The notes: generated by a model not told the origin, from the letters alone. A stretch of 64,000 nt of DNA from Metaphire vulgaris (GCA_018105865.1 CM030859.1:7454168-7518167), one strand, 5' to 3'; positions 35,524 to 47,260 are shown, counted from the first letter of the stretch. Translations and numbers: made by a program.

Positions 35524-35612
35524 AACACGTTGAGCGCTAGGGACGTCAACTGACGTCCTTATTTTGGTTTCTCAGGGCGCTAGGGACGTCAAATGACGTC
35601 CCTCGTTCAATG
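35524..35612. repeat. Two copies of the palindrome GGACGTCAnnTGACGTCC
   Basis: TTAACACGTTGAGCGCTAGG followed by GGACGTCAACTGACGTCC and again GCGCTAGGGACGTCAAATGACGTCCC. The TTAA and CACGTTGAGCGC start suggests a piggyBac-type terminus, which is inference. Confidence 0.55.
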
Positions 35613-36378
35613 CAAACTATTTTAGCTTATACGGATCTTGGAATCATTCTTCTGCTTCCTTTAGCTACTAGAATGAGTGACCAATCAAAAAAGGCGTATT
35701 CTATGGAAGATGTATGAATATTTGTCCTATAAACATTTGTTCAAAAAAACACAATATACTCAAACACAGCCTGTAATTATAATCCTCCCTGACGCGTCGT
35801 ATAAGCGTACACCCGGAGAATTCCTGCTACGATGTAATTACGTGGCTTGCATTGTCAAGTCTTCCATCCAGTGATTGCAGACAATTGTAAAATATGGGGT
35901 GTGAGGAGGCATTTGGACCAGATAATCGAAAAAGGTTGGAATTTAAATTGAAATTGTTTCCATTTTATGGCAGTAATTTCCCCAATTGCTATTGTTGAAA
36001 AAATAACTAATTGTTCCGTCACCGTTACAGGGCACCGGCATTTTTCCTATGAATTGGCGCATATCTGAGTAATGAACATGATACTAGTAACAGATGGAAA
36101 GTTAAACGCATCTGCTTCAAAATATTTTTCCTCACAGGCGTCTAACGTGATTGTGCCTTCAAATAATTGAGCGGCATTCACGTTGGTCACGCATGAACGC
36201 ATTCGACACCAGCCGCGTCCAAGGAATCCATCGTATTCGCAGTCAACGTGTTAAAGTCTATGAAAACGTATTCAACGCGCCTTTACCCCGCTCAATGAGC
36301 AGCTGCGTTGCTGCGCGGAATTGTATAAATTCACGATTATCAAGTAGCCGTCTTTGATCATTGAAAAGTCTCCATACA

Positions 36379-36566
36379 CAGTGTTTATTCTAGCTCCATT
36401 TGACATTGTGTTGGGGATTTTGAAATGTTTAAAAAAGGGACAAGGTTTGAGTTTCCACACGTTTGGCTGGAAATTTCCATTACCCCAGCCAACATCTAAA
36501 AAAATTTGGAGGATTTGCAAATTGGGGGAAATTCTCCCTAAGTGGGAAGGCCTAGAATAAACACTG
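36379..36566. mobile_element. 188-bp hAT-like MITE (CAGTGTTTATTCTAG family), flanks CTCCATACA
   Basis: Ends CAGTGTTTATTCTAG and CTAGAATAAACACTG with identical 9-bp flanks. Interior AAATTTGGAGG/ATTGGGGGAAATT blocks as in 24378-24546. Confidence 0.93.
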
Positions 36567-36617
36567 CTCCATACATTCCTCCAAGCTCCATACGACATAA
36601 AATTCGTTAAGTAAAAT

Positions 36618-37080
36618 TAGAGCTGTACCGATTGCGCATTTTGCCGATTGTTCCGATTACCGATTGTTCCGATTGTTAGACGACCTTAATTGTTTTGTCG
36701 ATACCAATTATCTGTCGAATGCACTCTCCAAATCATGGCGTTTTTAATGATCATGCAATCAAATTTGCCATAAAAGTGTAGCGTAAATGCACATGCCCTC
36801 CGTATGCAGGTTCAATTCGAGGTTTGCCAAGAGATTCAATGCATAATGTGTGCTTGATCATTAATGAATAATGATTTTGCTATCAACACTTATTATGTCA
36901 ATTTTTAAATTTCTATGTTAACATTGTAATTTATAACCGATTGTTCCAATTATCCTAATAATCGGTCAGAAAACAAGTGTTACCGATTAATCGGTATCGG
37001 CACCGGACTGGCACCCGATTACCGATTGTCCTAATAATCGGTCCGATTGTGAATATTGCCGATTAATCGGTACAGCTCTA
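36618..37080. mobile_element. 463-bp hAT-like element (TAGAGCTGTACCGATT ends), TSD AGTAAAAT
   Basis: Perfect 8-bp TSD. The terminus TAGAGCTGTACCG and its inverse are followed by arrays of CCGATTGTTCCGATT / AATCGGTACCG subterminal repeats on both sides. Confidence 0.94.
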
Positions 37081-37579
37081 AGTAAAATCTCGTGATTTTA
37101 CACAGCGCTTAATGTTAAGCAATAGAGGTTAGGCGGCACCTTAGTAGCACTGTAAATTCTTATTCCTAGGCTAGCTAAATCTAGCTATGAAATACCTATA
37201 GCGAGGGGCAATGGTCAGCCAGTATTAGATGCAATTTGAGGAATAAGATACGAGGATCCTTTCTTTACTTCTCATTTCGGAAGACATGCATGCCTTAGAG
37301 CAAACTCTTGTAACCCAGAGCAAAGCCTAAGCAACATTGCAACAAAAATGTTCAAAGGTTGTCAAAGACTAAACTATGAAGGCTAAAATATTGCGGATTA
37401 CCCACTCTGGAAAAAGCGACGGGAGACTAAATTAAAACATACACGATACCAACAATGCAGAGGTGCTACCCAAAAGGTTATTTACAACACCGTGTGACGG
37501 AATTCCAAGAGCATAACATGAATTTATTTAAAATACGGGAGGAGACGCCAGTAACACTTTTGTTTTTAGGCATCAAATA

Positions 37580-38150
37580 GCGACTCTCTAGTAGTGGGGT
37601 TTCAGAGCAAATTGTTCGAAATACGCTGTTATTGCGAAAAAAGGTTAATTTTTGAAAGTACTATAGGTCATGATTTCACAAACTTTTTGGAACTGTGCAA
37701 CTCACTTCAGCGCAATGTTTAATCTAGGCCGTTTCCAGAGGGAAATTGGCCTTTTTTGCCCCCATAAATTTCAAATTTCCCCCGGAAATTTTGGAATACT
37801 ACATGGACTAACAGCGGCCCCTAGCAGAATTCCCCCCGGCTTTGTCAGTTTTCCCCCCGCTTTCTCAGTTTCCCCCCCCCCGGAGTCCAGATTAAACACT
37901 GCTTCAGCGGCTTAGTAACATACCGCGACCATGCAAACTTATTGTCAACTAACGTTGCATAGAACGTTAATCATTTTAATATAAGCCATGTACGGAGGAT
38001 TGCAGACATAAATTTCTTAAAAAAGTGTAAGCCTACTTGCAGCTTTCAAGGTTTGTGACATTGTGGTATTAGTTAGATTGTTAGAAAATGACGCTCTTGA
38101 ATCTACTTTCGCTCTACTCCGCGACCCACAGTTTGGTAAACACTGTAGTA
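37580..38150. mobile_element. Copy of the TTTCCCAAAC hAT-like family, interrupted by a MITE
   Basis: TTGGAACTGTGCAACTCACTTCAGCGG is split by 37713-37901 and resumes. It ends CGACCCACAGTTTGGTAAACACTG near 38143. The 5' portion is diverged. Confidence 0.75.
37713..37901. mobile_element. 189-bp hAT-like MITE, TSD CTTCAGCG, nested
   Basis: Ends CAATGTTTAATCTAGGCC and CCAGATTAAACACTG, with perfect TSD. Same family as 15388-15579. Confidence 0.94.
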
Positions 38151-38500
38151 GTCGACAGAGGGAATGAATTGAATGAAAAGACAGCATTGAATACTAACTA
38201 GTGTAACCTTAGTACTGTATTATAGAATGGTCTTGTATTGCTATTAAATTGTACTGTAGTATAAAATATTGCAGTAGTAGTGAGTATTGTAACTGAACAA
38301 TAACATTGTACATGTATAATGCAAAGTTTGTTTTATTTGTAGACTTACGGACAAGGAGGCAAAGGAGAATTCTGAACATTAACAAGACCATAATTTGAAC
38401 AAGTGGCCAATGGAACAGGGAGAGGGAGAGATCATACTGAACCAATCCAAACTCAATTATTGTCATAATTACCATCATAAACTTTCAGGTCTCCTATGAG

Positions 38501-39062
38501 CAGTGATGGGCAACTAGTTAACCAATTACTTACTTACTAAAAGTTAAACTGAATTTGTTTAGTTATCTTTATAGTTTAATAACTAAATAGTTTAACTAAA
38601 ACTTGTTAGTTGGTGTCCCGAATTCTCAATAACAGTACCTTTCTTATCTATTCCTTTCTGGATCATTTTCCCAAACAAACTTGACAATCTTGTGTTTTTG
38701 CAGCCTAGATTAAGACTTAAATATTAAATAGACAATGATTAATGATTTTGATGGTTCATTGACTGATATGTTCCTGTTGCAAGCATCATCTATATTTTCA
38801 TGAACACATACCTGATACCTGGGAAATAGTTGCAAAATTAGTTGCAAAAAGTTTAACTATATTTTTAAAGTTTAGTTAACTATTTTAGAAAGTTAGTTTG
38901 CAACTAAACATTTAACTACTTCTAGTTGCACAAAAAGTTTAACTATATTTTTTAGTCTAGCTAACTATTTTAGAAGTTAGTTTGAAACTAAAAGTTTAGC
39001 TACTTCTAGTTTAAATTTAGTTGTAGTTAAACTAATGTTTTGTAGTTAGTTGCCCACCACTG
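38501..39062. mobile_element. 562-bp hAT-like element, TSD CCTATGAG/TCTATGAG
   Basis: Ends CAGTGATGGGCAACTAGTTA and AGTTGCCCACCACTG. Dense subterminal AGTTTAACTA/TAGTTAAACT motifs on both sides. Sits just downstream of SPCS2. Confidence 0.92.
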
Positions 39063-39154
39063 TCTATGAGCCTTGTTAATTAGATTCCTGTAAATGCTGT
39101 TGCTACTTCAGAAATCACAGAATAGGATCTGGATTCTCTCAAATATTTTCTGGA

Positions 39155-39160
39155 TTTATT
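39155..39160 (-). terminator. Candidate poly(A) signal AATAAA for SPCS2
   Basis: AATAAA on the minus strand 213 nt past the stop codon. Chosen by position only; others may be used. Confidence 0.35.
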
Positions 39161-39372
39161 TTAATTAATTCATAAATCACCGCTTGGTACAAAATGTTCA
39201 CTCTGTAACCACAATCATAACAGAAACAACCGTCAACCAGTACATCCAATAAGCCACAAGTTGTACACATTCTGACATAATACAGGTCATGTTTCAATTA
39301 AGAAGCAGTGACCAGTTTGCTTTTGTATTCTGCACAAGTACAATGACAGACTGAAAACTACCAGTGATAACG

Positions 39373-39559
39373 TCACAGATTCTTTTTCTCAGACAGCAAA
39401 CTTGAATGCAGTTTCTTAACCTCCCTTTCAAACAGATCCTGACAAAGATAGCCATTGTCATCAAAGAAATTGGCCACTGACTTTTCGGTACGTACATCTC
39501 GCACTTGTCCGCTCACACCATCTCTGTAGCTCATGTATAACTCGTACATGTCGTCATAT
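39373..39559 (-). CDS. SPCS2: SPCS2 exon 5 (terminal)
   Basis: Acceptor ATTTTTTAAG, 187 nt, phase 2 entry, stop TGA at 39373. Encodes [14 protein letters not shown] through [14 protein letters not shown], matching the human C-terminus. Confidence 0.96.
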
Positions 39560-42500
39560 CTTAAAAAATAAAATATTCACACAATCATGCTGAGAGTTCA
39601 GTCTTTCCTAAAAGTCATTATACACTGTGCTCCAATTGAAGTGGTACCATTTTAGAAAGAGGTTTTACTGTGCCTGGTAACCAATAGGCGTCAAAACCAA
39701 AACATTGATCTTATGGGCAATAGGGTTAAAACCAGTTCAGCTCATAAATAACCCCATCATTGGGCTCTCTGATGACCTGGTGGGCATATACAAGGGGCTC
39801 TAAGTTTCTCATAATTATATTGATCTTTCGTGTATAATAAAACTTTACGATAAAACGACCCTATTCAGATTTCAGTTACCGCAACTTCTGTAAAGATGCA
39901 AATAGTACAATGATTTCAAAGTACACAACTAAAAATCGAAAACAAATGAAAAGACACCGCAAATTACAAAAATTACAAGCAATATGTTCAAATGTTTAGT
40001 GGTGAAATGATGGCATGGTTGTGCAAGAATAGCGATGCAGCTTTTGAATTACTTTAATAAAACGTGTTTCAAGTATTTAAATAAAACCAGTCAGTTTATG
40101 GACAAAAAACCAGCATTATAATTGCAATATAAAATCCACCTTTTCATGTGAGAAGCAAGGCTCCAGGTGTTGTCAGGATCAATTCCAGCCTGGTCTTTCT
40201 CCATGGCAACCATAAAGTATCCCTTTTCCTTATAGGATGTATACAGGGTCAGTATGACCATCATGAAGAAATACGTTCAAATGTTAAGGCAAATGGTCAA
40301 ACAAAATAAATAAATTTATGTATTTAAATATAAACGATGGGAATCTACAGACTTTTTCAGGATGCTTATCTTGAAAATATCAATGACTGATCAATGCTTT
40401 TTTGTTTAACACCAATCTCACTTCATAACTCTGTGTTTCCCCACCAAATCAGATCATCCTTTCAAATTCTAGTTCCTGTAAGTTTTAGACACTTTTCCCA
40501 GCTTCGATGTTCTCAGCTTTGAACTCAGTACCATATTTTTGTTACTATCCCTAGTTCCAAAGATTGTGATGCAGTCATTGGCGACCCAGGCAATGACCAA
40601 TCCAGTATAATCTTTCCTTATTTTCCTTGTCATTGTATCATTTCGCACTTTTGCAGCAGTGCAACGACCTCCTGTCAATCACACTTCGCGGCTATGTTAC
40701 CGATGCACAGCCACACTAGTCGACACAGCATTGCCCATGAATATCTAATTATGAGCCTCGCCTGCACCAATTGCAAATAGTCCCTGGATAGTAAAGGCAA
40801 GTGGCATTGCAATGCCACTGCCAGGAAAGTTTTCGACTTGCCAACTGACTATAAAATTAATAGTGCTTGCATTGCTAGGGCACCAAACAGCTGGCACAAA
40901 CCCAAGATAGTTGCAGTGATTACAGGCTTTGTGTAAAGCTGATCTTATAGATCCCCTCCTGTCCTTATCACTTTGACCATGTAATGGCCTGCTCATTTTA
41001 ACAATCAAATTGACCTGCTGACCTGACACATGTACAGAAGAAAAACTCAGCAGCTGTAACTTCTAAATGTATGATGCACCTTTGAGGGCAGACTGCTCAC
41101 AACAAAACTTTAATTAGGATTACACCAAAAGGATATGATAGAACACAAGTTATAAGCACCGGACGTGAAGCCGGAAATGGAAAGAAATAATCCCAAGCGA
41201 CAGCAAACAGCGCAAAACCAACTGCAAGTGTACATAAAACCAAACGGCCGTTCATCAACGCATGCATCTCCATGTATCCTAACTTCTCTGTGAACACCTG
41301 CAATACAATCAATCACAATGACATCATCATCATCATAATCAATGTTGTCATAGCCATCATTAATATTTTCATACTTTCACGACAAAGCATGTACGAGGCA
41401 ATTATCTAATAAGCCAGCTGACCAAGATGCAAATTGGAATGAGATCAATGAAGGTGACTGGTCCCTAGCAGCAGTGAATGCAATGTATGTCTGTTTCACT
41501 TCGAATAAACTATCAACATCTAAGCAGCTATAACAGGGGTGGGCAAAATGTGGCCCATGGGCTGCACGCAGTTCACCACCAGATTCCGTGCGGCCCATGA
41601 GATCATTTAGAAATATGCATAAGAGTGGCAGAAAGTCAGATAATTTGAAATATTTTATGTAAACATGGAATCTTATTTTAAAATCTTAGAAATGGCTATT
41701 AAATATTTGATATTTAATTAACAAATATTTAAACTCTTGTTAGTTTCATCTATAAAATTTATGATAGCATCTTAATTATAAACATTTTGGCATCCTCTAT
41801 GTGCAGCCCGCCTAAAGTGCACAGAATACAGCATGCAGCCCTGTAAAGAAAATGCTTGCAAAGCCCTGATCTATAATATTCATCTTCAAAGCAACAATAA
41901 CCACCTGTTTGGCAGCATCATCAAGAGCATTCTTCAGAGCACATCCATCCCATTTGTCCACTTTGATGGGCTTGCCATTTGAATCCGTCTAAGACAATAA
42001 AACATTAAACCCACTAAAGATTATAGGCTGTGTCTATTATGCGGGCCCCCGCAAAATAATTAAACTGCTGATTGGTCGAATGAATCTAACCCTAACTTTA
42101 ACCCTAACCACGTGATTCATTACACCAATCTGCGGTTTAATTATTTTGCGGGCAGTCTGCAAAATAGACACTTTCAAGATTATAATAGGTACGGTATATA
42201 TTACCTTTTGTATACTATAATATACCTCAAGCTCAGAACAAATGCTTTGAACACAGACCATACATGAGCGAGATCAAGAAAATTATGCATTGTCCAGGTA
42301 TATATGCGCAAGTGGCATAATTGTAGCTGATAATCTGACAAATTAAACTAAATTAAACATAAAAATATAATTTTATTCACGTCTGATTATCTCGTGCACA
42401 CAGGTCACAGGCTACAGAACGAATCAGTCAATTAAATTTTAATTTTTCCAAGTCAAATCATTCCTTCTCTGCCATTAACACAAAGGCTCTATGGATGTTT

Positions 42501-42711
42501 TTTCAACACGAGTTTCAATTGTTTTATGTCACAATATGGCTGAATAGAGTATAAAAGCTTCGGGCATTAGCTCCGCTAACAGCGCAAAACATACGCAATC
42601 ATATGTATTACAACCTTTGGCACAATCAAAGTTAAACGCAAAACTGCGCTACAAAAAATGATCACATCAAAAAGCAAGAGCTACGATCAGAAGCCGACCA
42701 TACTGCTCCAT
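39373..42711 (-). CDS. SPCS2: Signal peptidase complex subunit 2 (SPCS2/SPC25), 5 exons
   Basis: Accessory subunit of the ER signal peptidase complex, supporting cleavage of signal peptides and interaction with the translocon. Exons right to left: 42685-42711, 41905-41988, 41137-41297, 40140-40274, 39373-39559; phases match throughout and the product is 197 residues. Exon 2 has [20 protein letters not shown]. Exon 3 has [19 protein letters not shown], then the first membrane hairpin around [14 protein letters not shown]. The exon 3/4 junction gives [20 protein letters not shown]. Exon 4 has [19 protein letters not shown]. The last exon has [12 protein letters not shown] and [14 protein letters not shown] before TGA. 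Every block aligns with human SPCS2. Intron 3 lacks GT-AG ends and fits an AT-AC type. Topology is cytosolic N- and C-terminus with two spans, as in the family. Confidence 0.96.
40140..40274 (-). CDS. SPCS2: SPCS2 exon 4
   Basis: 135 nt starting directly after an AC acceptor (ATTTGAAC|GTATTTC), donor AAAAG|GTGGAT in phase 2. Encodes [20 protein letters not shown] and [14 protein letters not shown]. Confidence 0.95.
40275..41136 (-). other. SPCS2: U12-type (minor spliceosome) AT-AC intron 3 of SPCS2, 862 nt
   Basis: The intron begins ATATCCTTTT, the full U12 5' splice-site consensus. Near its 3' end it has GCCTTAAC, matching the TTCCTTRAY branch site, and it ends AC nine bases after the branch adenosine. 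No GT-AG pair restores the frame, whereas these AT-AC borders give the conserved residues CVLSYFFMM exactly (human CVISYFVMM). Confidence 0.92.
41137..41297 (-). CDS. SPCS2: SPCS2 exon 3, membrane hairpin
   Basis: Acceptor TGTATTGCAG, 161 nt, phase 0 to phase 2. Encodes [19 protein letters not shown], the first span [17 protein letters not shown] and [14 protein letters not shown]. Confidence 0.96.
41534..41868. mobile_element. 335-bp hAT-like element in SPCS2 intron 2, TSD AGCTATAA/ATCTATAA
   Basis: Left end CAGGGGTGGGCAAAATGTGG, right end GCAAAGCCCTG, with GTGCGGCCCA/GCAGCCC inner blocks. Eight-bp flank with one mismatch. Confidence 0.85.
41905..41988 (-). CDS. SPCS2: SPCS2 exon 2
   Basis: Acceptor TTGTCTTAG, donor AAACAG|GTGGTT, 84 nt, phase 0 both ends. 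Encodes [15 protein letters not shown] then [13 protein letters not shown], matching human KPVKIDKWDGSAVKNSLDD. Confidence 0.96.
42026..42176. mobile_element. 151-bp foldback MITE with CCCTAA repeats, TSD AGATTATA
   Basis: Long inverted arms (GTGTCTATTATGCGGGC, CGCAAAATAATTAAACTGC) nearly meet in the middle, where TCTAACCCTAACTTTAACCC resembles telomeric repeats. Identical AGATTATA flanks. Located in SPCS2 intron 1. Confidence 0.88.
42685..42711 (-). CDS. SPCS2: SPCS2 exon 1 (tentative)
   Basis: ATG at 42711 followed by EQYGRLLI and donor GATC|GTAGCT, phase 0, joins in frame to exon 2. Human SPCS2 has a longer Gly-rich N-terminus but ends comparably (GRSGLLDKW). The choice rests on frame and position only, and another first exon is possible. 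Confidence 0.5.
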
Positions 42712-42761
42712 ATTGGCGATTCGTTTGACCCAATCTGGCTCATGATCATGATAGTGCGCGA

Positions 42762-42772
42762 TATAAATAGAC
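42762..42772 (-). promoter_or_regulatory. Possible TATA-like box (TATTTATAT) upstream of SPCS2
   Basis: TCTATTTATATCG on the minus strand lies about 50 nt before the proposed ATG. AT-rich context makes chance likely. Confidence 0.25.
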
Positions 42773-42988
42773 AAAATCACCGGTTTCAATAATAAATAAA
42801 AGAGACGTTGTATAATTGTTACCATTATCAGTTAACCGACGACGACTGAAGTCTTTTCTTTCTGAATTAAACACTGACTCGTACTTCCGGTCTCTTCAGA
42901 ACATTCGTTCTTGTTCCGATTCTTTACGTTGTCGGCTGTGAGCATAGATTAATATTAAATCTATCTTATTAAAGTCTATGGCTATGAG

Positions 42989-43770
42989 TAGGGTTGAGTT
43001 CGAAAATTTCCGGGAATTTCCTGCGGAATTTTTTCGAAAATTTTCGAAAAAATAGCGGTACTTTTTCGGAAATGTTTATAACAATTTATTATTATCGTTA
43101 TTACTATTATTATTATTACTATAACTATTATTATTATTTCTTATTATTACTATTACTATGTATTACTATTAATTTGTTAGACATTTGTTAAAAACAAAGC
43201 TAAAAATGTAGAGTCAGTATTGTCAGTAGCTGCAAAAATAATGCTTTTATTTATTTTTTGTGGTAATGTCACCTAATTTTAATTATATCAGCGCTAATCG
43301 TACTGGACAGCATACATGAACTTATAGTAGTAGTCAAAAGTAATTGCCACAGTATGAAATTTCATACTATGGTCAACTTATAAAACGTTTTATTCTTTTA
43401 AAATCAGTAATCGGTATAGATTAGTTGCTAAGGCGCCTTGGTAACAGATCTGGGCGGTTTATTTAATAATTGTGTTTTTACTTATATGCCAAAACATATA
43501 ATAAAACTTCGTATTTTATTATTATTAATTAGACAACTTCTATAGCGCAGTAAGCATAGCGTAGGCTAAAAACAAGAGCGCTTTGACACGTGTCACTTAT
43601 ATGCGATGTTAAATAAGTGTTTTAGGTTCCTTCTGAAATTCTTTTAGCTGTGGTAATTACTTTTGTCCACTGCTGTATGTTAACCTCTAACAGTATGTAT
43701 GCTAGAAAGTTTCTGGAATTTTTCCAGAAAATTCCAGGCATTCTATTTTTCCGGAAAAGTTACAACCCTA
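42989..43770. mobile_element. 782-bp hAT-like element with TTTTCGAAAA / GGAAAATTTCC arrays, TSD GCTATGAG/GCTGCGAG
   Basis: Ends TAGGGTTGAG and TTACAACCCTA, with subterminal GGAAATTTTCC-type motifs at both ends. A LINE 3' fragment (43530-43680) is nested inside. Confidence 0.75.
43530..43680 (-). mobile_element. LINE/SINE 3' end, minus strand
   Basis: On the minus strand, an AAACACTTATTTAACATCGC... AAGAGCGCTCTTG-like module ends GCGCTATAGAAGTTGTCTAA. Same module as 62855-63010. Confidence 0.65.
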
Positions 43771-43944
43771 GCTGCGAGCATGTCTCTTCTACGAAAATAC
43801 TATGAAAATGATAGACCCCTAATATGAAGGTAAACGAGTAGGTCTACATGATCGGAAACCGTGGCATTGGAAGTACATAAAAATTGCAATTCAATTTGTA
43901 CTGATGTTATATATTACCAATTACTTCTTAACATGGTTTTTTTC

Positions 43945-44105
43945 TAAAAAAAGGTTTGGGAACTCATACTTTTTTGCCCATCAACAAAACAGGTGTGGGA
44001 ACGCCGTATCTGTGCATTCCCAAACGCATTATAACATATCCATAATTACATATACAATCTGGCAAAAAAGGTGTGGGAACGCCATTCCTGTGCGTTTCAA
44101 CTGAA
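43945..44105 (+). repeat. Repeat with GGTGTGGGAACGCC units, shared with 7015-7290
   Basis: GGTGTGGGAACGCCGTATCTGTGC and GGTGTGGGAACGCCATTCC stand in tandem about 74 bp apart. The inverse occurs at 7015. Confidence 0.6.
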
Positions 44106-44250
44106 AAATCCCTGCTTACTAAAAGAATAAAAACAACTTATGTAAAAAGTCAATCAGTCATTCACATTTACATCATCACACATTTCATAAGCTATAATCA
44201 CATAAAATACTATCAAAAAAGGAAAAATACATGCCTGGCACAAGTCCACC

Positions 44251-44254
<4 letters not shown>

Positions 44255-44344
<90 letters not shown>
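44255..44344. repeat. (CA)n microsatellite, about 88 bp
   Basis: Uninterrupted CA/TG array. Confidence 0.98.
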
Positions 44345-44346
<2 letters not shown>

Positions 44347-44776
44347 TCTTATTAATATCTCAGCACAATATAAAATAAGGTTGTGGAAAATTAATTTTAT
44401 TTCATCAAAATTTAATGTGAAACAAATGTCTGTTTAGTTAGTATCAAAATGATTCAAAGTCAATCAGACAATGACATCTGTGAAGTTAATTGGCCATAAA
44501 ACAGTCGATTGTCGTTGACATTCACATATAGGTAAATATGCTCGAAAAATTTACATCAAATCAGCAGAGGTAGGCAAATGCAACAAGCTCACACATTCTG
44601 TAGTTCTAGATTGCAAATATTGACAACATTTGTAGAATTTCTTTGCGAGTTAAAGCCTATCAAGACAAATGCAGCAGGTATCATATTAAATTCATTCACA
44701 ACAGACTCTCCGTTACAATGGATGGAATCCACAGGTTCCTTAGAATCTAGTAAATTAGCAAAATGGACTCTATTAT

Positions 44777-44908
44777 AGGGGGCAGAAGATGGCAGAGTGG
44801 GTTACACGCTGTAGAGTCAGGGTGACGGAGTGGGTTCAAGCCCCGTTATAGCGCCCCTAGTGGCTTTCACACAGGCAGTATAATGCCTCCGAAGCCACTT
44901 TAAATCAT
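44777..44908 (+). mobile_element. tRNA-derived SINE
   Basis: GGGGGCAGAAGATGGCAGAGTGGGTTA supplies an A box and GGGTTCAAGCCC a B box of RNA polymerase III. The 3' domain CCCCTAGTGGCTTTCACACAGG ... GAAGCCACTTTAAAT folds on itself. The inverted full copy is at 20236-20364 and 3'-only copies are at 5620, 17850 and 30737. Confidence 0.88.
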
Positions 44909-45642
44909 GCTGTTTTATGCTTGTTTTTTTTACAACAAACTATGAATGTTTATGAAAAAACCTGCAGTTCATGCATACGGTACATTTCTCCTGAACCTCC
45001 AATATTTAGCAAAAAGCCACCAGTCAAAAATTATCTAAAATAATTTCAAAATGCAAAAATAACACAAAACAGGTAGACTTCTTAAAAATACAGACTCAAA
45101 TCCAAATTTGAATATAGTAAGCCACCATAATTGTTTCAGAAACTACTATTTAATATTAAAAAGATGTACATCATCAATAGAACACAACTTGCTTATTTCA
45201 TACAACTCACACAATACTAAATATTTCATAATTATAATAAATAACCTCTCTAAGGTTATAGCATTTCAAAAGTCACACAATCAGTTAAGGATCTAAATGA
45301 CAACAAATGCTGTTCATCGATATCTGTGAAATGTGTTGCTGGAATTGGGTACATGTGAAGTGCAATCCAATAATTTAGAAATAAGCAACAGATTAACAAT
45401 GAATTCATATACTCAAGAATGAAACACATTAGATGAACAGAATGAACTGGATACTGGTTTGTAATAAAGAAAAAGTTTAAAAATAATACGGATCTACACT
45501 AAATAAACACTCGAAAACGGAATGTTTGCATATTTATGTTGATAAAAACTGTTCAAACTATTGACAAATAAATTTAGATGACACTGCACTGCAACTGCAG
45601 CTACTAGATTTCATGCCTTACTCAATTTGTCTGTAATGAGTC

Positions 45643-45644
<2 letters not shown>

Positions 45645-45686
<42 letters not shown>

Positions 45687-45700
45687 GAAGAAGAAGAAGA
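45645..45700. repeat. (AAT)n-(GAA)n microsatellite
   Basis: AAT array passing into AAGAAG repeats. Confidence 0.95.
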
Positions 45701-47260
45701 AGCGCCAAAGCTATAATTAAATAAAGATATCTTCAAATCAATGAGTCCAAATGCAAAAAATGCCTCATGCAAAGAAATGCTTTAAACAAGATCAACAGAT
45801 TAATTAACTTCAAATTAGAATATCAATTCTCAGACATCATTGATGATGAAGAAGAACAAATACAAAAATATGCAGAGTTCACCTGAAAAATCTATCATCA
45901 AATCAATAATAAAAGTCTCAGATCTTAGAAAAATACAAGTAACAATGCAATTTAACATACAACAAATGATCAAGCAATCTGGTCCATCATTTGTAATACA
46001 ATTATTCAAAAAAATAAATATTCAAAAATTTGTGTTTTTCCATGCACATTCATAAAAACCACCTTTCGAAAAAGACCTTCTAAACCACACACAGTCAAAT
46101 CCAAGTAAGTGCATATCAAATAACAGCTTAACCTGATTAAGTGCATATAAGATGACTAACTAAAATTTAGTCAACATAGTGTTTCATGATACCTTTGAAA
46201 CATAAATCTCATTTAGCACGTTGGGCACACATACGTACAACGTATGCCCCATTTCTATACATTTACGTTAGGTTCTTCAGCAGTTAATGTGGTAAGTGCA
46301 TATAATGCAGGGAGTTCAAATGATATGCATTTAAGTGGGTGTGACTTGCAGGAATGACAATTCAACACATTAACCCAAATATATCACATCAATTTTCTGG
46401 GCATAGCACCAATAAAACAAACAACTCCGATGAAAATGTTCAACAACTTGAAAGACTGTGACTGAAGCAAAAGAATACAATTCACAAAATTCACGATCTC
46501 TGTTTTCTACAACACTCAAATGGCTTAACATGCTTTTCAACAAATGGCAAGCATCAAAATATCCCCATTTCAGAATAAGGTACAAAGGCCATAAAAGTTT
46601 CATTCACAGAAAATAACATGACCACCACCTTCCATTCGAAGGATAGGCATTATCACCTGATTAGAGAAAAAGATTAATCTCAAAACTGAGCAAATCTTAT
46701 CACATCAAATAATGCCATTATCAGCTACAGGCAAGCTGAAAAACTCACATCTCCAATTAAAACATCTAATGGCTTAAATCTTGGAGTTCCAAATCAATAA
46801 ATGAAGCTCAATAAATTGAAATAAAATTCAGCTTTCAAAAGCTTGATCTCAATAAAATCACAAATGGACTTTGGTCTGACAAGTGAAAAAAACAGCTGAT
46901 CAAAAAATTTCCACTGTTGAAATTTTATTCAAAACATTTAAAGATTCATTTTCACAATTTGCAGTTTGACTTAAAAGATAAGATAAAATATTAAAAATCA
47001 ATATTATGTACTGTTTTGAATCAAGCTGTTTTCCAATTTGCTCCAAATTTTAACTTAATGGCAAATCCAATTGTGATTTGACTTTGCTTATTACTAAAAA
47101 ATCAATTTTAAATATAAAATTATAGAATGCAGCATCTCAAATGTTATAATATTTCTTAACTGCATTCTGAAATACGTTTGGTTCATCCTGTGACATTCAG
47201 CAAAGCCTGTAATCACAATAAATTCAATAATAGTTACTATGAAAATATTCACAAACGCCC

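Larger units (their letters stand above)
42800..47260. other. AT-rich spacer and probable 3' UTR/flank of the SCHIP1-like gene
   Basis: Besides the listed repeats, no exon is recognised. The stretch 45000-47260 is very AT-rich and may be the 3' UTR, but no poly(A) site can be chosen with confidence. Confidence 0.4.

Noticed and set aside
42087..42110. True interstitial telomere
   Set aside because: Only three CCCTAA-like units, within a foldback element.
44073..44378. ORF with Thr-His repeats
   Set aside because: CA microsatellite artefact.
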